Source: Vanrija pseudolonga (taxonomy: Eukaryota > Basidiomycota > Tremellomycetes > Trichosporonales > Trichosporonaceae). From it: a stretch of DNA of 64,000 nucleotides. Both the position numbers and the translations under genes were made by a program. Under the pieces are notes generated by a model. It saw only the letters and a list, made by a program, of their open reading frames with translations. It was not told the origin of the DNA and made no database searches. Below are positions 1 through 11,891 of the stretch, piece by piece. The stretch covers positions 62,001-126,000 of the forward strand of contig NC_085854.1 in NCBI RefSeq assembly GCF_020906515.1. Direction: 5' to 3'. Within the stretch, counting starts at the first letter, position 1, and each line of letters opens with the position of its first letter.

Positions 1-1596
1 TACGGCAGATGAGAGGATGCAAGGCTGTGATCGTTTTCTTTGCTGACGGTGAGGAAAGTGGACTCGCAGATGCAAACACACACACCCAAGTCACCCCGTC
101 CAAGTCTTCCCGAACCCTCCATGTCACCGGACGTTCCGAGAACCACGAGCAGCCCAACTGCCAGATCCACGCACATGCTCCGATCCAACGCTTCTTCTCA
201 CGCCTACCCCACTCGCTCGGCATGGATTTTGTAAAATCAGTCGCGAACCAAGGCGGGGCGGCCCCGTCCACCCACCCTGTGGCTTTGACCATGTCGTGTT
301 GGCTTGTCATCTCGTCAACCTCCTTTCCTTTTGCTACATTCCGACACCCCTTCCAGCCTCTCCGCGGCATGTGCCCCCCGGAAGAAGCATTCCCTAGCGA
401 CTGACGGCAGTGGTGTCGCCGTCGCCACCGCCGCCGCCGCCAACAAAGTGGCGTTCCGGGCCCGAGCACAAAGCCAATTTGTCTCAAGACACCATGTGTC
501 TGGCCATGACTCTTCCGGTCCACAAACCACCTGACCCTCGTTTCTCAAGGAATTATGTACCCCAGACCCACACACACAGAGTCAGCTGCCGACGTACCTC
601 GGCCACCACCGCCGCCGGCGCTGACCCAGTGGCTTCAAAGTGGCTGCGGGGCCCGAGCACATAAGCTAATGTCGCTTGGGCCTGCGTGCCAGCGTCAGGA
701 ATCATACCTCGCTTGTTTCAGTGTCATTGTCTGCTTCCTGATGCCTCTGATGGCCTCTGCGCATCTCAGGATCGTGTCTTTGCGCAGATGTCATGGTCGA
801 CGCGAGTGTCTTTTATAGAAAAGTCAGGCAAAACAATAACAACGAAGGTCCAAGCTTTCCACGTGCGGCGCTGTTACGTAATGCTCCAATTTTGCTTCCG
901 TCCCACTGTGCGTCGGCGGCGTGTCTGTTTCACCCAACAAGTCGGAAAGAGCAACAACAACATCAATCATCGACAACTCTTTCTCGACACGCATCGACTC
1001 TGCATTGTCACGAACAAGCAAGGTCATCACGACGACGACAGCGACGACGACGAGCGGACCCCGACTTTAACGACTCTTTGACGACCATTGCAACGACTTG
1101 GACAAACAATCCCTTGGCAAAACGGAACAATGCCCACACGCGCCTGACCGCCGCCTCTCCCTTTCACGCCGCCGTCAAACGCCCAAAGCGTAACACCTCA
1201 CTTTGTCCACCTCGACGCGGCCAGAGACAGACAGACAGAGACTCTTGACGCGCCGCACGAGACGCCGCAGCACAAGACAAGACAACGTCAACCACCACCA
1301 CCACCACCGCCGCCGCCGAGTTTTCATCTCAACCCCTAGCAACTGCGACGCGCTCTGCAACCACCCCACATCGACGCGCGCGACCCCCGACCACCCCTTC
1401 GTTCACGCGCCCACGCGCCGCCGCCAACGTCAACATCGACGACAGCGCACAGCGCACAGGCGTCCCTGCACCTCCCCGTCGTCACAACACTCCAACACTC
1501 CAACCCCACCCTCGACGCCAACATTACCTGGTCAGCCATCTCGCCAACCAACAACTCACTCTCGGACGGACGACGCCGCCACCGACACAAACAGCC
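1..1596. other. Region with no recognised gene; upstream of the Byr4-like gene
   Basis: Only short open frames with low-complexity translations are present. From about 1000 onward the plus strand is rich in CA, CCA and CGA runs, as often seen in 5' leaders and promoters of GC-rich basidiomycetes. The ATG at 1597 follows a long CT/CA-rich stretch. I see no RNA gene, repeat or transposon ends here. A 5' UTR with an intron is possible but cannot be shown from sequence alone. Confidence 0.5.
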
Positions 1597-4500
1597 ATGC
1601 CGATTCCACCGCCAGCTCTCGCCGGTGGTGGCTGGGCATCGGGCACTGCAGCGGACGACTGGACAGATGACCCGTCGTTTGATCTCACAAACGACTTGTC
1701 ATTCAGTTCGTCGTCAACATCGAGCTCGCGCTCATCTCGCCCAGCCCTCTCGCTCTCTGTTCCTCCCCCAACGGTCATGTCGGCAGCGTCAAGACATCGC
1801 GTCACTGGCTCGCCACTGAGACAGATGCACAAGAAGCCATCGGCCCTGGCGCTCAAGAACGTCATTCAGCTGGGAGACGACGATGATGACGATTTTGACT
1901 TTGATCTTCCCGACGACCAGGACGACTTCTCGCTCAAAACAGCAACAGCGACGCGAACCCCGCAACCACTGCCAACCCCACGCACATTACCGCCTCCTCT
2001 CCCCCCTCGTTCGTCTACGCCCAAGGCGGCATCATCGCGTACAGCATCTGGCGGGTCGGCATCATCCATGAGGACCATTCCCATGACCGTGGTCGGTCAA
2101 GGCCCCGCGGGGGTTGGAACCATCACACGGTTAGGACGCAATCCAACACCAACCAATCTCACTGGCACTGTCAAGGCGCGAGCCAAGGCAATCGAGAAGA
2201 GCTGGGAGCTCGACGTCGACTTTGAGAGCGTGCCTGCACCGGTTCTTGTGAACAAGGCGAGATCACTGGCACAGGCGTCGAGTTCCCGCAAGATTGCATT
2301 GTCGCCACCCACAAAGACGCTCATGCCCGACGCCAGTGTCCTGGACGATCTCGGCTTTGACCTGTCAGATGACGACGAGAACCACGCAACGTTACGTGCC
2401 TCGGCCATGAACAAGGCCATGCTTCCACCTCCAAGGCGAGCGACAGATCGAGCCGGCAGCGGTACCATCAAGGGGCCGCCGCCGAAAACCCCGATGCCGG
2501 TGAGACCAGAGGACGACGACCTGGAAACAGATTTACTCCTGCCCCTCAACCTGACCAACCTCACCCTCGCCACCCAGACGTCGGCACCACGGTCACAGCC
2601 GCGTACCTCATTGGCGTCGACTGCAGCGACAGACAAGACCGACTGGGACTCGCCCAGCACCACGTCGACTAGTGGCAGAAGAAGCAATGCTGGCGCGTTT
2701 AGCTGGGGTGATGACAGCCCAGTGTCGAGACGCGCCCGTGCGTCTGAAACGAGCGTCACGAGCATCAGCTCGAGCAACGACAAGAGCAAGGAGCACGGCC
2801 CACCGGCCGACGAGGACGAGCTCGATGAGGACTACGAGGACGGCCTGGTTCTGCCCGACCCGTCATTCTTCTCTGCTCGCCGCACCAATGTGCTCAACTC
2901 GATCCTCGACCGGAAGCGCCGGCCCGAGTACGCCCCTCAGCCGCCGGCCCACGAGCGCCACCGTTCGGGAACATCAGCAAGGAATCACGGCGACGACTCG
3001 TTTGAGGATGGTCTGGTGCTTGACAACCCTCGTGCTGAACTGAGCCAGCGCCGTCTGGACAAGAAGCGACTGGCACGGACCACCATTCCAGTTCCATTCC
3101 AGCTCGGAGCAGCTCGCAAGCAGAAACTCTCCACGGGCCCTACGCCAGGGTCGTCAGACCGAACGGACCGTCCGCCACCGCCGCCAGCACCGCGCGACGA
3201 CGCGCGTGAACGCGACCGCGAACGCGACGTCCGGCCAACGCTCGGGCGACAGTCACCGGGCGCGCATCGTGGTCGCTACACGAGTGGCGAGCGTCGGACT
3301 CTCTCTGGCGGTACTCAGTCGAAAGACGCTGCGACTGCCGCCCGCCGGCCCGAGAGCCCACATGCCCTCCAGCGCGAGCGTTCTCGCGAACGTCCCACGT
3401 CGAGGCCTCGGCATACCTCGGGCAACATGGCTGCTCCGCCGGTTCCACCCATTCCTCCATCCCATGACAACAAGCGTTCGACGACCGTCAGTGCTGACCC
3501 TGCACCCACGCCAGCTCGTACCTTGCGACACCAAAAATCTCATCATCACCTCGCTCCATCTCTCAGTCCTACTCTTGCTCGCAAACAGTCACTCGCAAGT
3601 TTACAGGACGCTATTGCCGCAGGGCATGTGCGTCCAGGGGCCGGCTCGTCGTCACATCACAACGTTCCACTACCACCACTGCCAACCCATGGGTACGGGC
3701 ACGCGCGAAACCTCGAGCACGCAGACGACTTGTTTGAGCGCGAAGCAAAAACAGAACAACACCGGGAGCGTGATACTCCGCAGCTTAGACAAACCTACTC
3801 TACCTCAAGATTAACCATGCCTACCTCGTCGTCGTTGGCCAAGATTCGAGCCCCAGTGCACAACATCTTCCCGCGTGCCGGAGAAGGGTCTGGCCCAAGC
3901 TCGAGTCTCAAGCGTCCGGGGCAACCCATCCCCCGTGTGATGGAACTGCCACGTCGCCATCGGCACTATGGCGACGGCACCGAACTCGAGGGCATCGAGG
4001 ACCTCCGCGTGGAGCCCGATCCGCGAACACTGGGGTACAGCCGCCTGAGCCGGAAGTGTACGTCATTTTGTTCTTTTGCAACTACTAACAGCGTCACAGC
4101 ACAAGAGAAGCTTCCTCGAGATGTCTCGAGCGCAGCCAAGGTCGACAGCAGGCTGGAGGCTGAGAAACGGAAAACCAACAGGTCGTCGGCCACCAAGCGT
4201 CCTCGACAGCGGCGGCCCGCCATGCTCATCAAGAACCTTGGTGGCGTAGATAAACAAAGGGGTGAGTGATTGCCAGGAGGTGGAGGCGGCGGAGCGGCGG
4301 CGCTAACCGATCCCCAGTCGTCGGCGAAATGACTTGGAACCCTCAAAAGTTACGCTGGGAAGGCAACGAGGCCATCCTGCGTGACTTTGACATTGCCGCC
4401 AGCTCTACACGACCTGCCCTCATCGCCCACTTCACTGGCTCGTCCGTGGGGACCGCCCTGGGCAGTCCTATGAATAGCAACCCTGCTGCGACGGTCCGAA

Positions 4501-4994
4501 TCATTGGCGACATGAAGTTTGACCCCGAGAAGATGTGCTGGGTCTCGCTGTTACCACCTGGAGAGGACGAGCCCGATCCATTCGAGGGCATGGCCGATGA
4601 CGAGGACGACATGGGTGCGACAATCACGCGGTCCAGTGCGCGCAAGTTGGTCAGCATTGGCCTCAGCTCGCACGCATCGAACCCAGCGCTCTCGCGGTTT
4701 GTCTCCGACTCGACTGTCGCCACACAGTCAACTACGACGTCGACCGCTACCGCGGGCACGACGGCGACTGGGTGGTCGTCGACGAGCTGGGAGGATCGCA
4801 CGCGACCGCAGTTGGGAACCGAGATCTCACCCGAGCTGTGGCACGAGTGTCGCGAAGCCGAGGAACGGCACAGACGAGAGATGCGTGGATGGACAATGCG
4901 TCCAGCGCAGAGTGCGTCCGATGTGCGTGACCGGGAGCGGCGGGAGGAGAAGCGGTTGTGGGAAGTGAGGAACCTGGCCATGAAGCTGGGATGA
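1597..4994 (+). CDS. byr4: Byr4/Bfa1-like two-component GAP subunit (mitotic exit / septation inhibitor)
   Basis: Exons 1597-4057, 4100-4261 and 4318-4994 give 1099 aa. The introns (42 and 56 nt) have GT..AG ends and CTAAC branch sites, and the second restores the frame exactly. The family (S. pombe Byr4, S. cerevisiae Bfa1) acts with a TBC-domain GAP at the spindle pole body to keep the Spg1/Tem1 GTPase off. Visible here: a disordered Ser/Pro/Arg-rich body; two related acidic blocks around residues 410 and 470 (DYEDGLVLPDPSFF and SFEDGLVLDNPRAEL); and a C-terminal pair of motifs, GEMTWNPQKLRWEGNE and GDMKFDPEKMCWVSLLPPG, typical of the Byr4/Bfa1 C-terminus. It is longer than the yeast proteins, mostly in low-complexity sequence. 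Assignment rests on the motifs by memory; the disordered middle carries no information. Confidence 0.75.
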
Positions 4995-5316
4995 GGAGGG
5001 GGGAATGGTGCTGGCGCCAGACTCTCTGGCGAGAGGAGATTTGCTGTGCTTTTGGGGCAATGCCTTGCACTGGCAACTGGGGAGCTCGGAGTTTGATAAT
5101 TTTGTTATGCATTGTACTACAGTCATGATGTCCACGTCGTTGGCGAGGGGCGAGAGGAGCAGGAGCCTCACTCCAGTCGAGGCGCGCACCCTCCTGAATC
5201 CCCAACCTTTCCTTTGCGCCGGCTTGCACGCCGCACAGAGGTGCGAACGAGCGGTCTAAGGCTGAGAGGTCGCGTTGTCTCGGCCGCCGGCGCCAGCTAC
5301 ACTGCACACGCGCCGC
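4995..5316. other. Convergent intergenic stretch, nothing recognised
   Basis: This is the 3' flank shared by the Byr4-like gene (+) and the CHY zinc finger gene (-). It contains an AT-richer patch near 5093-5120 that could hold polyadenylation signals. No gene is seen. Confidence 0.5.
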
Positions 5317-6038
5317 CTATCGCCGTGCCTGCGCTTTGACCTCGTCTGGCTGCTGGTCCCAAGCGGGCCGGTCGAGTGTGAGCGTCGTGTCGCGGTCAAA
5401 GAGGCTGCGGCCGGCCTTGGCCTTCTCGCGGTCGTCCTTGATCATGCGGTTGTCGACGCGCGCGTCCTCGCCCTCGACGCCGAGCATGGCTTGTGGCTCC
5501 TTTGCCTCGACGACCTGAGGGTGTTAGTTGGGTGGGTGGGGTGAGGCGGGGCTTGGCGGGGCTCGCAACGGAGCAGTTCCAACATCCCAGGCCGCATGTA
5601 ATAGCCCACTCACATAGTGGTTATCGCAGTGGGGGCAGTACTCGTCGGCCTCCTCGTACGCGTTCATGTCCTTGCGGAACGCCTTCTTGCACTGGCTCGC
5701 CATCAGCTAGGCCCGCGTCCCTCGCACCAACGCAGCAGCGCACCTTTTTGCACAAGAACACCATCTCCATCGTCTTTCGCAGCGGGTGGTCTGCGAGCTC
5801 GGCGTGGCATTCCGGGCACTGGGGTCAGCCTAGTAGCAGGGGTAGGCACTCACGTCAAACCACTTCTGGCAGCAGGGGGCGCGGATCGCGACCTGCGCGT
5901 TGAGAATGTGCTTGCTGGGGGAGTGTTAGTGGGCTCAGGGCGTGTGGTCGCAAGAAGGGGGCGCTTGGCATATCGGACGAGTCCGAAGCAGCCGAGGAGA
6001 GGTGGCCGGGCTGTGATCGAGGAGGACACTCACCACAT
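5317..6038 (-). CDS. CHY-type zinc finger protein
   Basis: Minus-strand exons 6034-6038, 5854-5914, 5744-5818, 5614-5691 and 5317-5514 give 138 aa, all in phase. The first coding exon is only 5 nt (ATG TG), and the split second codon completes MCKHILNAQV. Zinc ligands are visible in order: CKH, APCCQKWFDCPECH, FLCKKCKKAF and EYCPHC, followed by the conserved NHYV and an acidic tail with DARVDNRMIKDDR. This is the compact fungal CHY-finger protein. Relatives include yeast Hot13, which helps recycle Mia40 in the mitochondrial intermembrane space, but this form with the DNRMIKDD tail is a distinct cytosolic-type paralogue of unknown role. Introns are 52-119 nt except one of 35 nt. The reading upstream of the ATG also looks conserved (CIGPKQPT) but a stop lies just before it. 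Confidence 0.9.
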
Positions 6039-6409
6039 TGTGGGCTGTTTGGGTCCAATGCAGTGTCCGAGGCGTGTCCGATGCTACTGTCCGCCTTCTG
6101 GGTATATCCTTGCCTTATTATTTCCGATTCTGACGCGCGTCGATGCAGACGATTTGTTGTTGTCGAGTTGTGGAAGTTGAAAGAAAGTTGACAAGTTGTT
6201 GGCCACCCAGCAGACATTTCCACGACGCGTCGAACGAGATCGAGCGAGGACACGGAGATTCGGCACAACTCCGCTCTCCACCCAACAACCGTCAACAACA
6301 TCCCACCATCTTGGTCGCGTCCTCGACATCTTTCTCATCTGCAACAACATCCTTCTCGACCCATCCGCGCGCGCAACAACGACAGCAGCCGCGCGGCGGC
6401 CCAATTCAA
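6039..6409. promoter_or_regulatory. Divergent promoter region
   Basis: The 371 nt lie between the starts of the CHY zinc finger gene (-) and the next gene (+), so they must carry both promoters. There is an AT-richer patch near 6100-6150 (cttattatttccgattct). No specific factor site can be called. Confidence 0.5.
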
Positions 6410-8182
6410 ATGGACCAGGACCACACAGCCCAGTTCATCTCGGCGCTCGCAAACCTCGAGCCGGGGATCCACGCGCCGGCACCATCTTCCTCGGCCCAAG
6501 CCGCTGGCGCACTCCACACGACAGATGCCGCGCTGCTAGCCTTCGGGGACACGGACCCGTCGCTGGACGGGTGGACGGTCGAGCAGCTCAAGGTCGAGGT
6601 CGTGAGACTACGGCGCGCGCTCGCGTCGGCGCTGCGCCTCGGCGTGCCCGACGAGGTGCCACTGCAGCCCAACCCGCTCGTTGACGGCGTCGCCGCGGTG
6701 CACGACGCGCTCCTGCCGCATCTTACGTCGTTTGTTCAGCCATTCACCACGGCGACAGCCACGCCGGTACCTGCGCCAGAAACTCGGAAACGCGCGCTCG
6801 GCGACGGCGAGGAAGACACGAGTGGCCCTTCGCGCCGCACGCGCTCATCGAAGCGCGATTCGGGGACTGGCAAACGCGTCGAGCGCGGACGAAGGGTCGA
6901 GCTCGGGCGCGCAATCCGCACCAAGATGCGCTACGCGATGAACATTGGCCTCGAGGACGACCTGCCCCAGCCCACGGCGCTCACGATGCCCGACGCATCG
7001 CCAGACCACGGGTACTGGGTGCCGAATTGGTCGGCTGGGGTGAGCGACGGGCACAACGCACAGTGGCTCGACCGCGTGTGCGCCGTGTTTATTGCCGAGG
7101 CGCGGAGCTTGCAGGCTTGGAACAAGGTTCCGCCAGAGGACCTCGCGGACGACATTGTCAAGGTGGGTGCTGCTTGGGCGAGGGCATCGCTGACATCAAG
7201 GGAGCCGCGCGCACGGCGTTTCAGAACTTTGCAAAGAGATACATGGCCGAGGTGGACCCGAAGCAGGCCAAGAAGAAGGAGAAATATGTCAAGAACCGGC
7301 GGCGATGGGCACGCAAGGACTTGGTAAGTGGGACATCTCTGGCTCTACTGACGGCGCGAGAAACAAAAGCGACGAGCAAAAGCCGCGCTCGACCCGTCGT
7401 TTACAGACCTCCATCTCCCGCCATCAGCCCTGCACATTGACTACATGTCGTCCGAGCACTCGTCTGCGGGAGAGGACGACGCGGACGCAGACGAAGGCGA
7501 CAACGACGGCGCGGACCTCACGCTCGAGGCCGTGTCCGTCAACATGGGTGCTCGGCGGCGAGCGCAGCGGCTCGAGCTGTTCAGTTCGCAGGCGCGCAGC
7601 CAGGACCCCGACAACCGGCCTGTGGGCAAGGGCGGCTGGGCGGAAGGCGTCTCTGAGAAGGTGCTCGAGGTGCGCACGCCGACGTGGCGGAGCGCGCGTC
7701 TCGACGAGCTCTACCGGCGGCTGGACAACATATCCGCCGCGCAAGCCGCCGCGCGCGCGACGCCGGCGAGCCAGTCGGCCGCAACGTCGCCCGGCACCAA
7801 GGCGTCGCAGCCCAACCTGCGGCTGGGGCACGTCGCGCCGAGCCACAAGCGCTTCACGATGCCTGCGGGCCTGATGCGTGCTGGGCGTGCCCCACGGGAT
7901 ACCGGCGAGGGGTGGATGTGGGCGAGCGGCCAGGTCGGCGTGTGGCCCGAGCCCGAGGTGGCCGAGCTCGCCGAGGAAGACATGGTCGTCGACGTGGATA
8001 GCGTTCAGGCGGTCGTGCAGGCCGTCGAGGCGACCGAGGCGCGCGCGCGCGCGGCCGCGGAGCAGGGCGTGGATGTTGACGCCGTGGATGGGGTAGGGGT
8101 GGACGGCGTTGGGGTGGATGGGGTGGATGGCGTCGACGCGTCGGTCGACGCGCTCGTCGAGGGGTGGACAGAGGTCGCATAG
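6410..8182 (+). CDS. Uncharacterised basic/acidic protein, probably nuclear
   Basis: Exons 6410-7162, 7201-7323 and 7370-8182 give 562 aa. The first intron (38 nt) ends in AAG after a CTGAC branch site. The second acceptor is less certain: 7369 is preferred, 7360 also keeps frame. No known catalytic motif is seen. Features: a helical segment near residues 45-75 (WTVEQLKVEVVRLRRAL); a basic stretch with RRTRSSKR that could be a nuclear localisation signal; a central block with GYWVPNW, WLDRVCAVF and ARTAFQNFAKRYMAEVDP leading to KNRRRWARKDL; a DYMSSEHSS motif; a W-x-RSARLDELYRRLD motif; and a Val/Asp/Gly C-terminal repeat (DGVGVDGVG). The central block plus YMSSE and WRSARL resembles conserved agaricomycete proteins of unknown function that I recall but cannot name. 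A regulatory or DNA-linked role is only a guess. Confidence 0.7.
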
Positions 8183-10138
8183 TCGTGGGGTGGTAGAGGT
8201 CGCTCAAGGGGGTTATAGACTGGACGTTGACATCGTTGTATGAATCTGTACCTGTAGTTCCGGTAGGAGGGCGACTGGGTCGAGGAGGCCGGAGCAGACA
8301 CTCAGAATGCATGTCGGCTCATGTGTGTGTGTTTGCGGCGCACGCAGCATGGCACAAAAGTGATCTGTCCTCGACAATCGCCAGCCTACACACACTGCTG
8401 GCCCGCACGTCGACCCGAGCCGACGGGGTTGGGGCTGAGGCCAGTCTGCCCACCTGAATGTACGTCGTGAGTGGCTACATACCCGGGGAAGCGCGTCACC
8501 TCTACAAGCTCTAGAATATGACCATCCTTGTGTGTCGCGGGCACATAGTGCCACAGTGATCCGTTCATTGTGATCCCCGGCCTCCTATGCACTCCCTCAC
8601 ACCCCAGCGCCCAAGGTGGCTTATACGTCGGCCAAGCGCCAGTAGTGCAAGATGGTTGCCGAATGGGTTCTGGGCCACTCGGCCGATCTGACATACGCGC
8701 TGGGTCACTACCCTAGTCGGCGCCCAGATTCCTCACCACATCAGTTCGGCTGGCAGTAGCCAAGCTAACCACTGTGGTACCGTACCACCTACCACCCAAA
8801 TGAGCCAGTCGAACAGAACGGCGAATGCCATCAGTCGGGGCGGCCCCGACCCCCCGCCAGCCGACGCGTCGGCAATGCACCCCCGCACCCTTCGCTCAAT
8901 TCGGCGCCGTATCTAAACACGGCGTCCAGCCTCTATCGATCGACGGCGAGCGATAAGCTAGCCGCTGCTGATAAGGCATGTGGTGTGATAGGAATAGTGG
9001 GTCGGGGTGGTGTACCGCGTGTGGTCGCCCCGCTGATCTGTGGCACGCCTTTTTGGCACACCTCGGTCACCCACGACCAGCCCATGCGCGCTGTGTGTTG
9101 GAGCTGGGGGAGTACGAGGCAGTACCGGACAGAGTACGCACGCAGCGCTCCTTGGCGGCTCCGAATAATCTCGGGACGCTGCACAGCGGCATTCCAAAGG
9201 CAGCACACTGCACCACCATGCCGTCGTGGATCTGGCCCAGCTGGGCATGCCGCGGCATGTGGCGGTGAGTGATCGTCTTCGGGAGTGGGAGTGCGCCGCC
9301 ACTGCCGCACGCGACCGGACACGTGCCCGCCGGCAGGCCGGCATGCCCCGAGCGTGCCCCATTCCTGGCTTATGCACGGCGCATCATCGCATGCAACTCC
9401 ACTTCGGTCTTCGGTGGCCTGACTGACGCTCACCGGCCGCCGCCCCGCGTCGACTGCGTCGCTCGTCGCACTCTACGCGCTCGCTCACTCGCGCGTCGCA
9501 CCGCCCCACAAGGAACATGGTAGATACGACGGCCTCAAGTTTCCCCTGCGGCCCAGCGGGCGGCGAATGGTTTACCCCCCAGCCAGCCAGGGCGCCAGTT
9601 GTTTCTTGTTGGCGAGCGCGGCGAGGGGGCGCGTACATACTCGGAGACCCTCGCACGCCCTCTGCCCAGCCACTGACGTGGGGAGGGATGCGCGGTGACA
9701 TCGCCGCACCTTTGTGCCGCGGCGCCGGCGTTGTGCGCCACACTCCGTTCCACCCTTGCTCGTTGGACAATGGGGTGCTGCTCAGGGCGCGGCGGTGTGG
9801 GCCTTGGAATCTCGGTTAACGTTCAGGGGGATGAGGGCGGAGAGCACTTACGCGGTAGGCTCATGGTAACCGACTGACTGTACTTACAGCCCGCTATCGC
9901 CGCTCGCAGTGTGTTTGCGCATTGTCACCGCCGGTTACGGGGATGCCGCACAGAAGCCAACTTGCCGTCGAGGCAACATGCCGACAGCGACCACGACAAC
10001 GACGACGACTCCCATCCAACCACGCCGTGCATCAGTGTCAGTCCCCACGAGTAATGCTGTGCCACAAGCTTGCTCTCGGTTACAAGTGATTTTGCATACC
10101 ACACACTCCTAGATTATGAACAACACCTGATGCTGAAT
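8183..10138. other. Long intergenic stretch, no gene recognised
   Basis: Nearly 2 kb of GC-rich sequence lies between two convergent genes. Open frames on both strands are short and mutually overlapping, with Arg/Ala/Pro-rich translations typical of shadows. I found no tRNA, no transposase-like motif and no long repeat. A spliced gene with very short exons cannot be excluded. Confidence 0.4.
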
Positions 10139-11891
10139 TTACGAAGACTTGACAGGCACCGAGTGCGAGTTGTCGGCACACGACCAGGGCTTGCCGCGCG
10201 TCTTGTCGTCAATGATGGTCTTGATGGCACCGTACGTGCCGGCGACAGTGAGGAAGACACCAATGACGGCAAGGAGGACGTTGAAGGCGAGCATGAGCCT
10301 GGCGCGGCCAGTGCGCTCGCTGGGGGCAACAAGCTTCCAGTTGTCGTGGTACCACATGATGGTGTAGGGGATGATACAGACCGAGGGGCCGATGAGGGCA
10401 CCGACGAGCGAGATGAGGTTGGAGAAGATGGGGATGGCCGAGGCAATGATGTAGGCAATGCCGATCGAGCCAAAGACGCAGGCGAGCCAAGTACCCCAGT
10501 GGACAGCCGAGGGCTTGCTGAGGTGGACCGAGCCCGAGAGGATGCGGACGAAGAAGTACTTGGCGGCAAGGTGCGAGTAGATGCAGAGGGTGACGAGCAG
10601 AGCAGGGATGGCAATGCCGTACGAGACTTTCTTGAGAAGAGGGCCGGCCGAGCCAAGAGCGGGCGAGGAGACGAACTGGCCACAGAAGTAGTAGACGACG
10701 GCACCGAGGACGGCGTAGAGGATGAAGACGAACGTCATCGAAGCGATCATGGAGCGCTTGAAGAGGCGGGGGTCACGCATCTCCGAGATGATGCCAAAGT
10801 AGGTGGGCGTAGCGGCAAAGGCGAACAGAATGTTGTTGAGGGCCGACATGGCGTCAGCGAAAGGCGCCTTGTACGTGATGCGGAGGTCCTTGGGCCAAGG
10901 GCCAGTGGGGTACTCCTTCATGGCGTCGTAGGGGCGGTCCTGGACACCGACGGCAATGGTGAGGATCATGATGGCGGCGATGATAGAGATGAGGCCGACC
11001 CATCCGAGCCAGGCAATCTTGCCGAGGGTACGGATCGAGGCCATGAGGAGACCAATGACGGCGGCGATGGCGACCCACATGGCGGTGCAGTAGTTCCTGA
11101 GGGGCTCGCCGTGGACCGAGACGGCGTTGAGAGCCGTCGAGGTGCCGAGCATGGCCGAGGCAGCGACGAAGATCATGAACAGGACAAAGGCGAGACCAAA
11201 GTACTCGCGGCCAATGACACCGCCGACAATGTAGCCAGCGTCGGCAATAGCGTAGACCTCGGGGTGGTTCATCTTGAAGTCACCGATGATGCACGCACAG
11301 TCTTGGCGGGGCGTCAGCGGCAATTCCCGTGCTCGTGCTCGTGCTCAGCTGACCACGGGCGTCGGTGGCACCCGTGTTTTTTTTTACCAGCCACCGACGA
11401 CCAAGGGTATATACTCACAGACGACGATGCAGGCCAAGACGAAGAGCAGGATAATACCGGGGGCCATGCCCACCAGCATGAATGTGAAGGGGATCGAAAG
11501 CACACCAAGACCGACATTGGCCTTGGTCATGAGGACGAACGAGCCGACGGGGCCGACCTGGGGAGCCGAGTCAGCGGAATGTTTTGGTTGTGGGCGTGGC
11601 GCTGGGTGGGCGGCGCGGGGCGGGTGTTGGTCAGGCGACAGCGACAGCAGCGGCTTTGAGCCGACCGACATCGCTAGCCGGCTCGCCCACCGGCTCCCAT
11701 CTCCACAGCAGCAGGCTACTCACGGCACGGTAGTTGGGACCACCATCGCTCATGTCACCGAACACGGCGTCCTGGACGAGACGCTCGTTGCCGGCGGGGG
11801 CGATCTCGACGGCATAGTCGCCGTTCTTGCCGGCCTGGTGGTTGATGTGACCATTGTGGTCATCGAGGGCCTTCTCTGGGTCGTAGGACAT
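10139..11891 (-). CDS. Amino acid permease of the AAAP (Aa_trans) family
   Basis: Minus-strand exons 11724-11891, 11419-11557 and 10139-11301 give 489 aa; the introns are 166 and 117 nt. The family moves amino acids in symport with protons across the plasma or vacuolar membrane. The start MSYDPEK is followed by a hydrophilic N-terminus of about 55 residues. TM1 begins with the family signature GPVGSFVLMTKANVGLGVL; about 11 TM segments follow, including the conserved FAFAATPTYFGIISEMRDP loop and FILYAVLGAVVYYFCGQ. Length and layout fit fungal proteins of the Neurospora Mtr (neutral/aromatic amino acid) group; the substrate cannot be read from sequence. An ATG 17 codons upstream in the same frame is an alternative start. 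The second acceptor (AAG at 11302-11304) is the least certain splice site. Confidence 0.88.

Noticed and set aside
2097-2789. 230-codon minus-strand frame within the Byr4-like gene
   Set aside because: Antisense shadow of the long plus-strand coding exon.
8933-9433. 166-codon minus-strand open frame with an overlapping plus-strand frame
   Set aside because: Both strands are open over the same interval with similar composition, which points to GC-rich chance frames.
10070-11659. A 529-codon plus-strand open frame antisense to the amino acid permease
   Set aside because: Its Asp/Gly/Glu/Arg-rich translation has no domain. The minus-strand frame has clear TM segments and family motifs.
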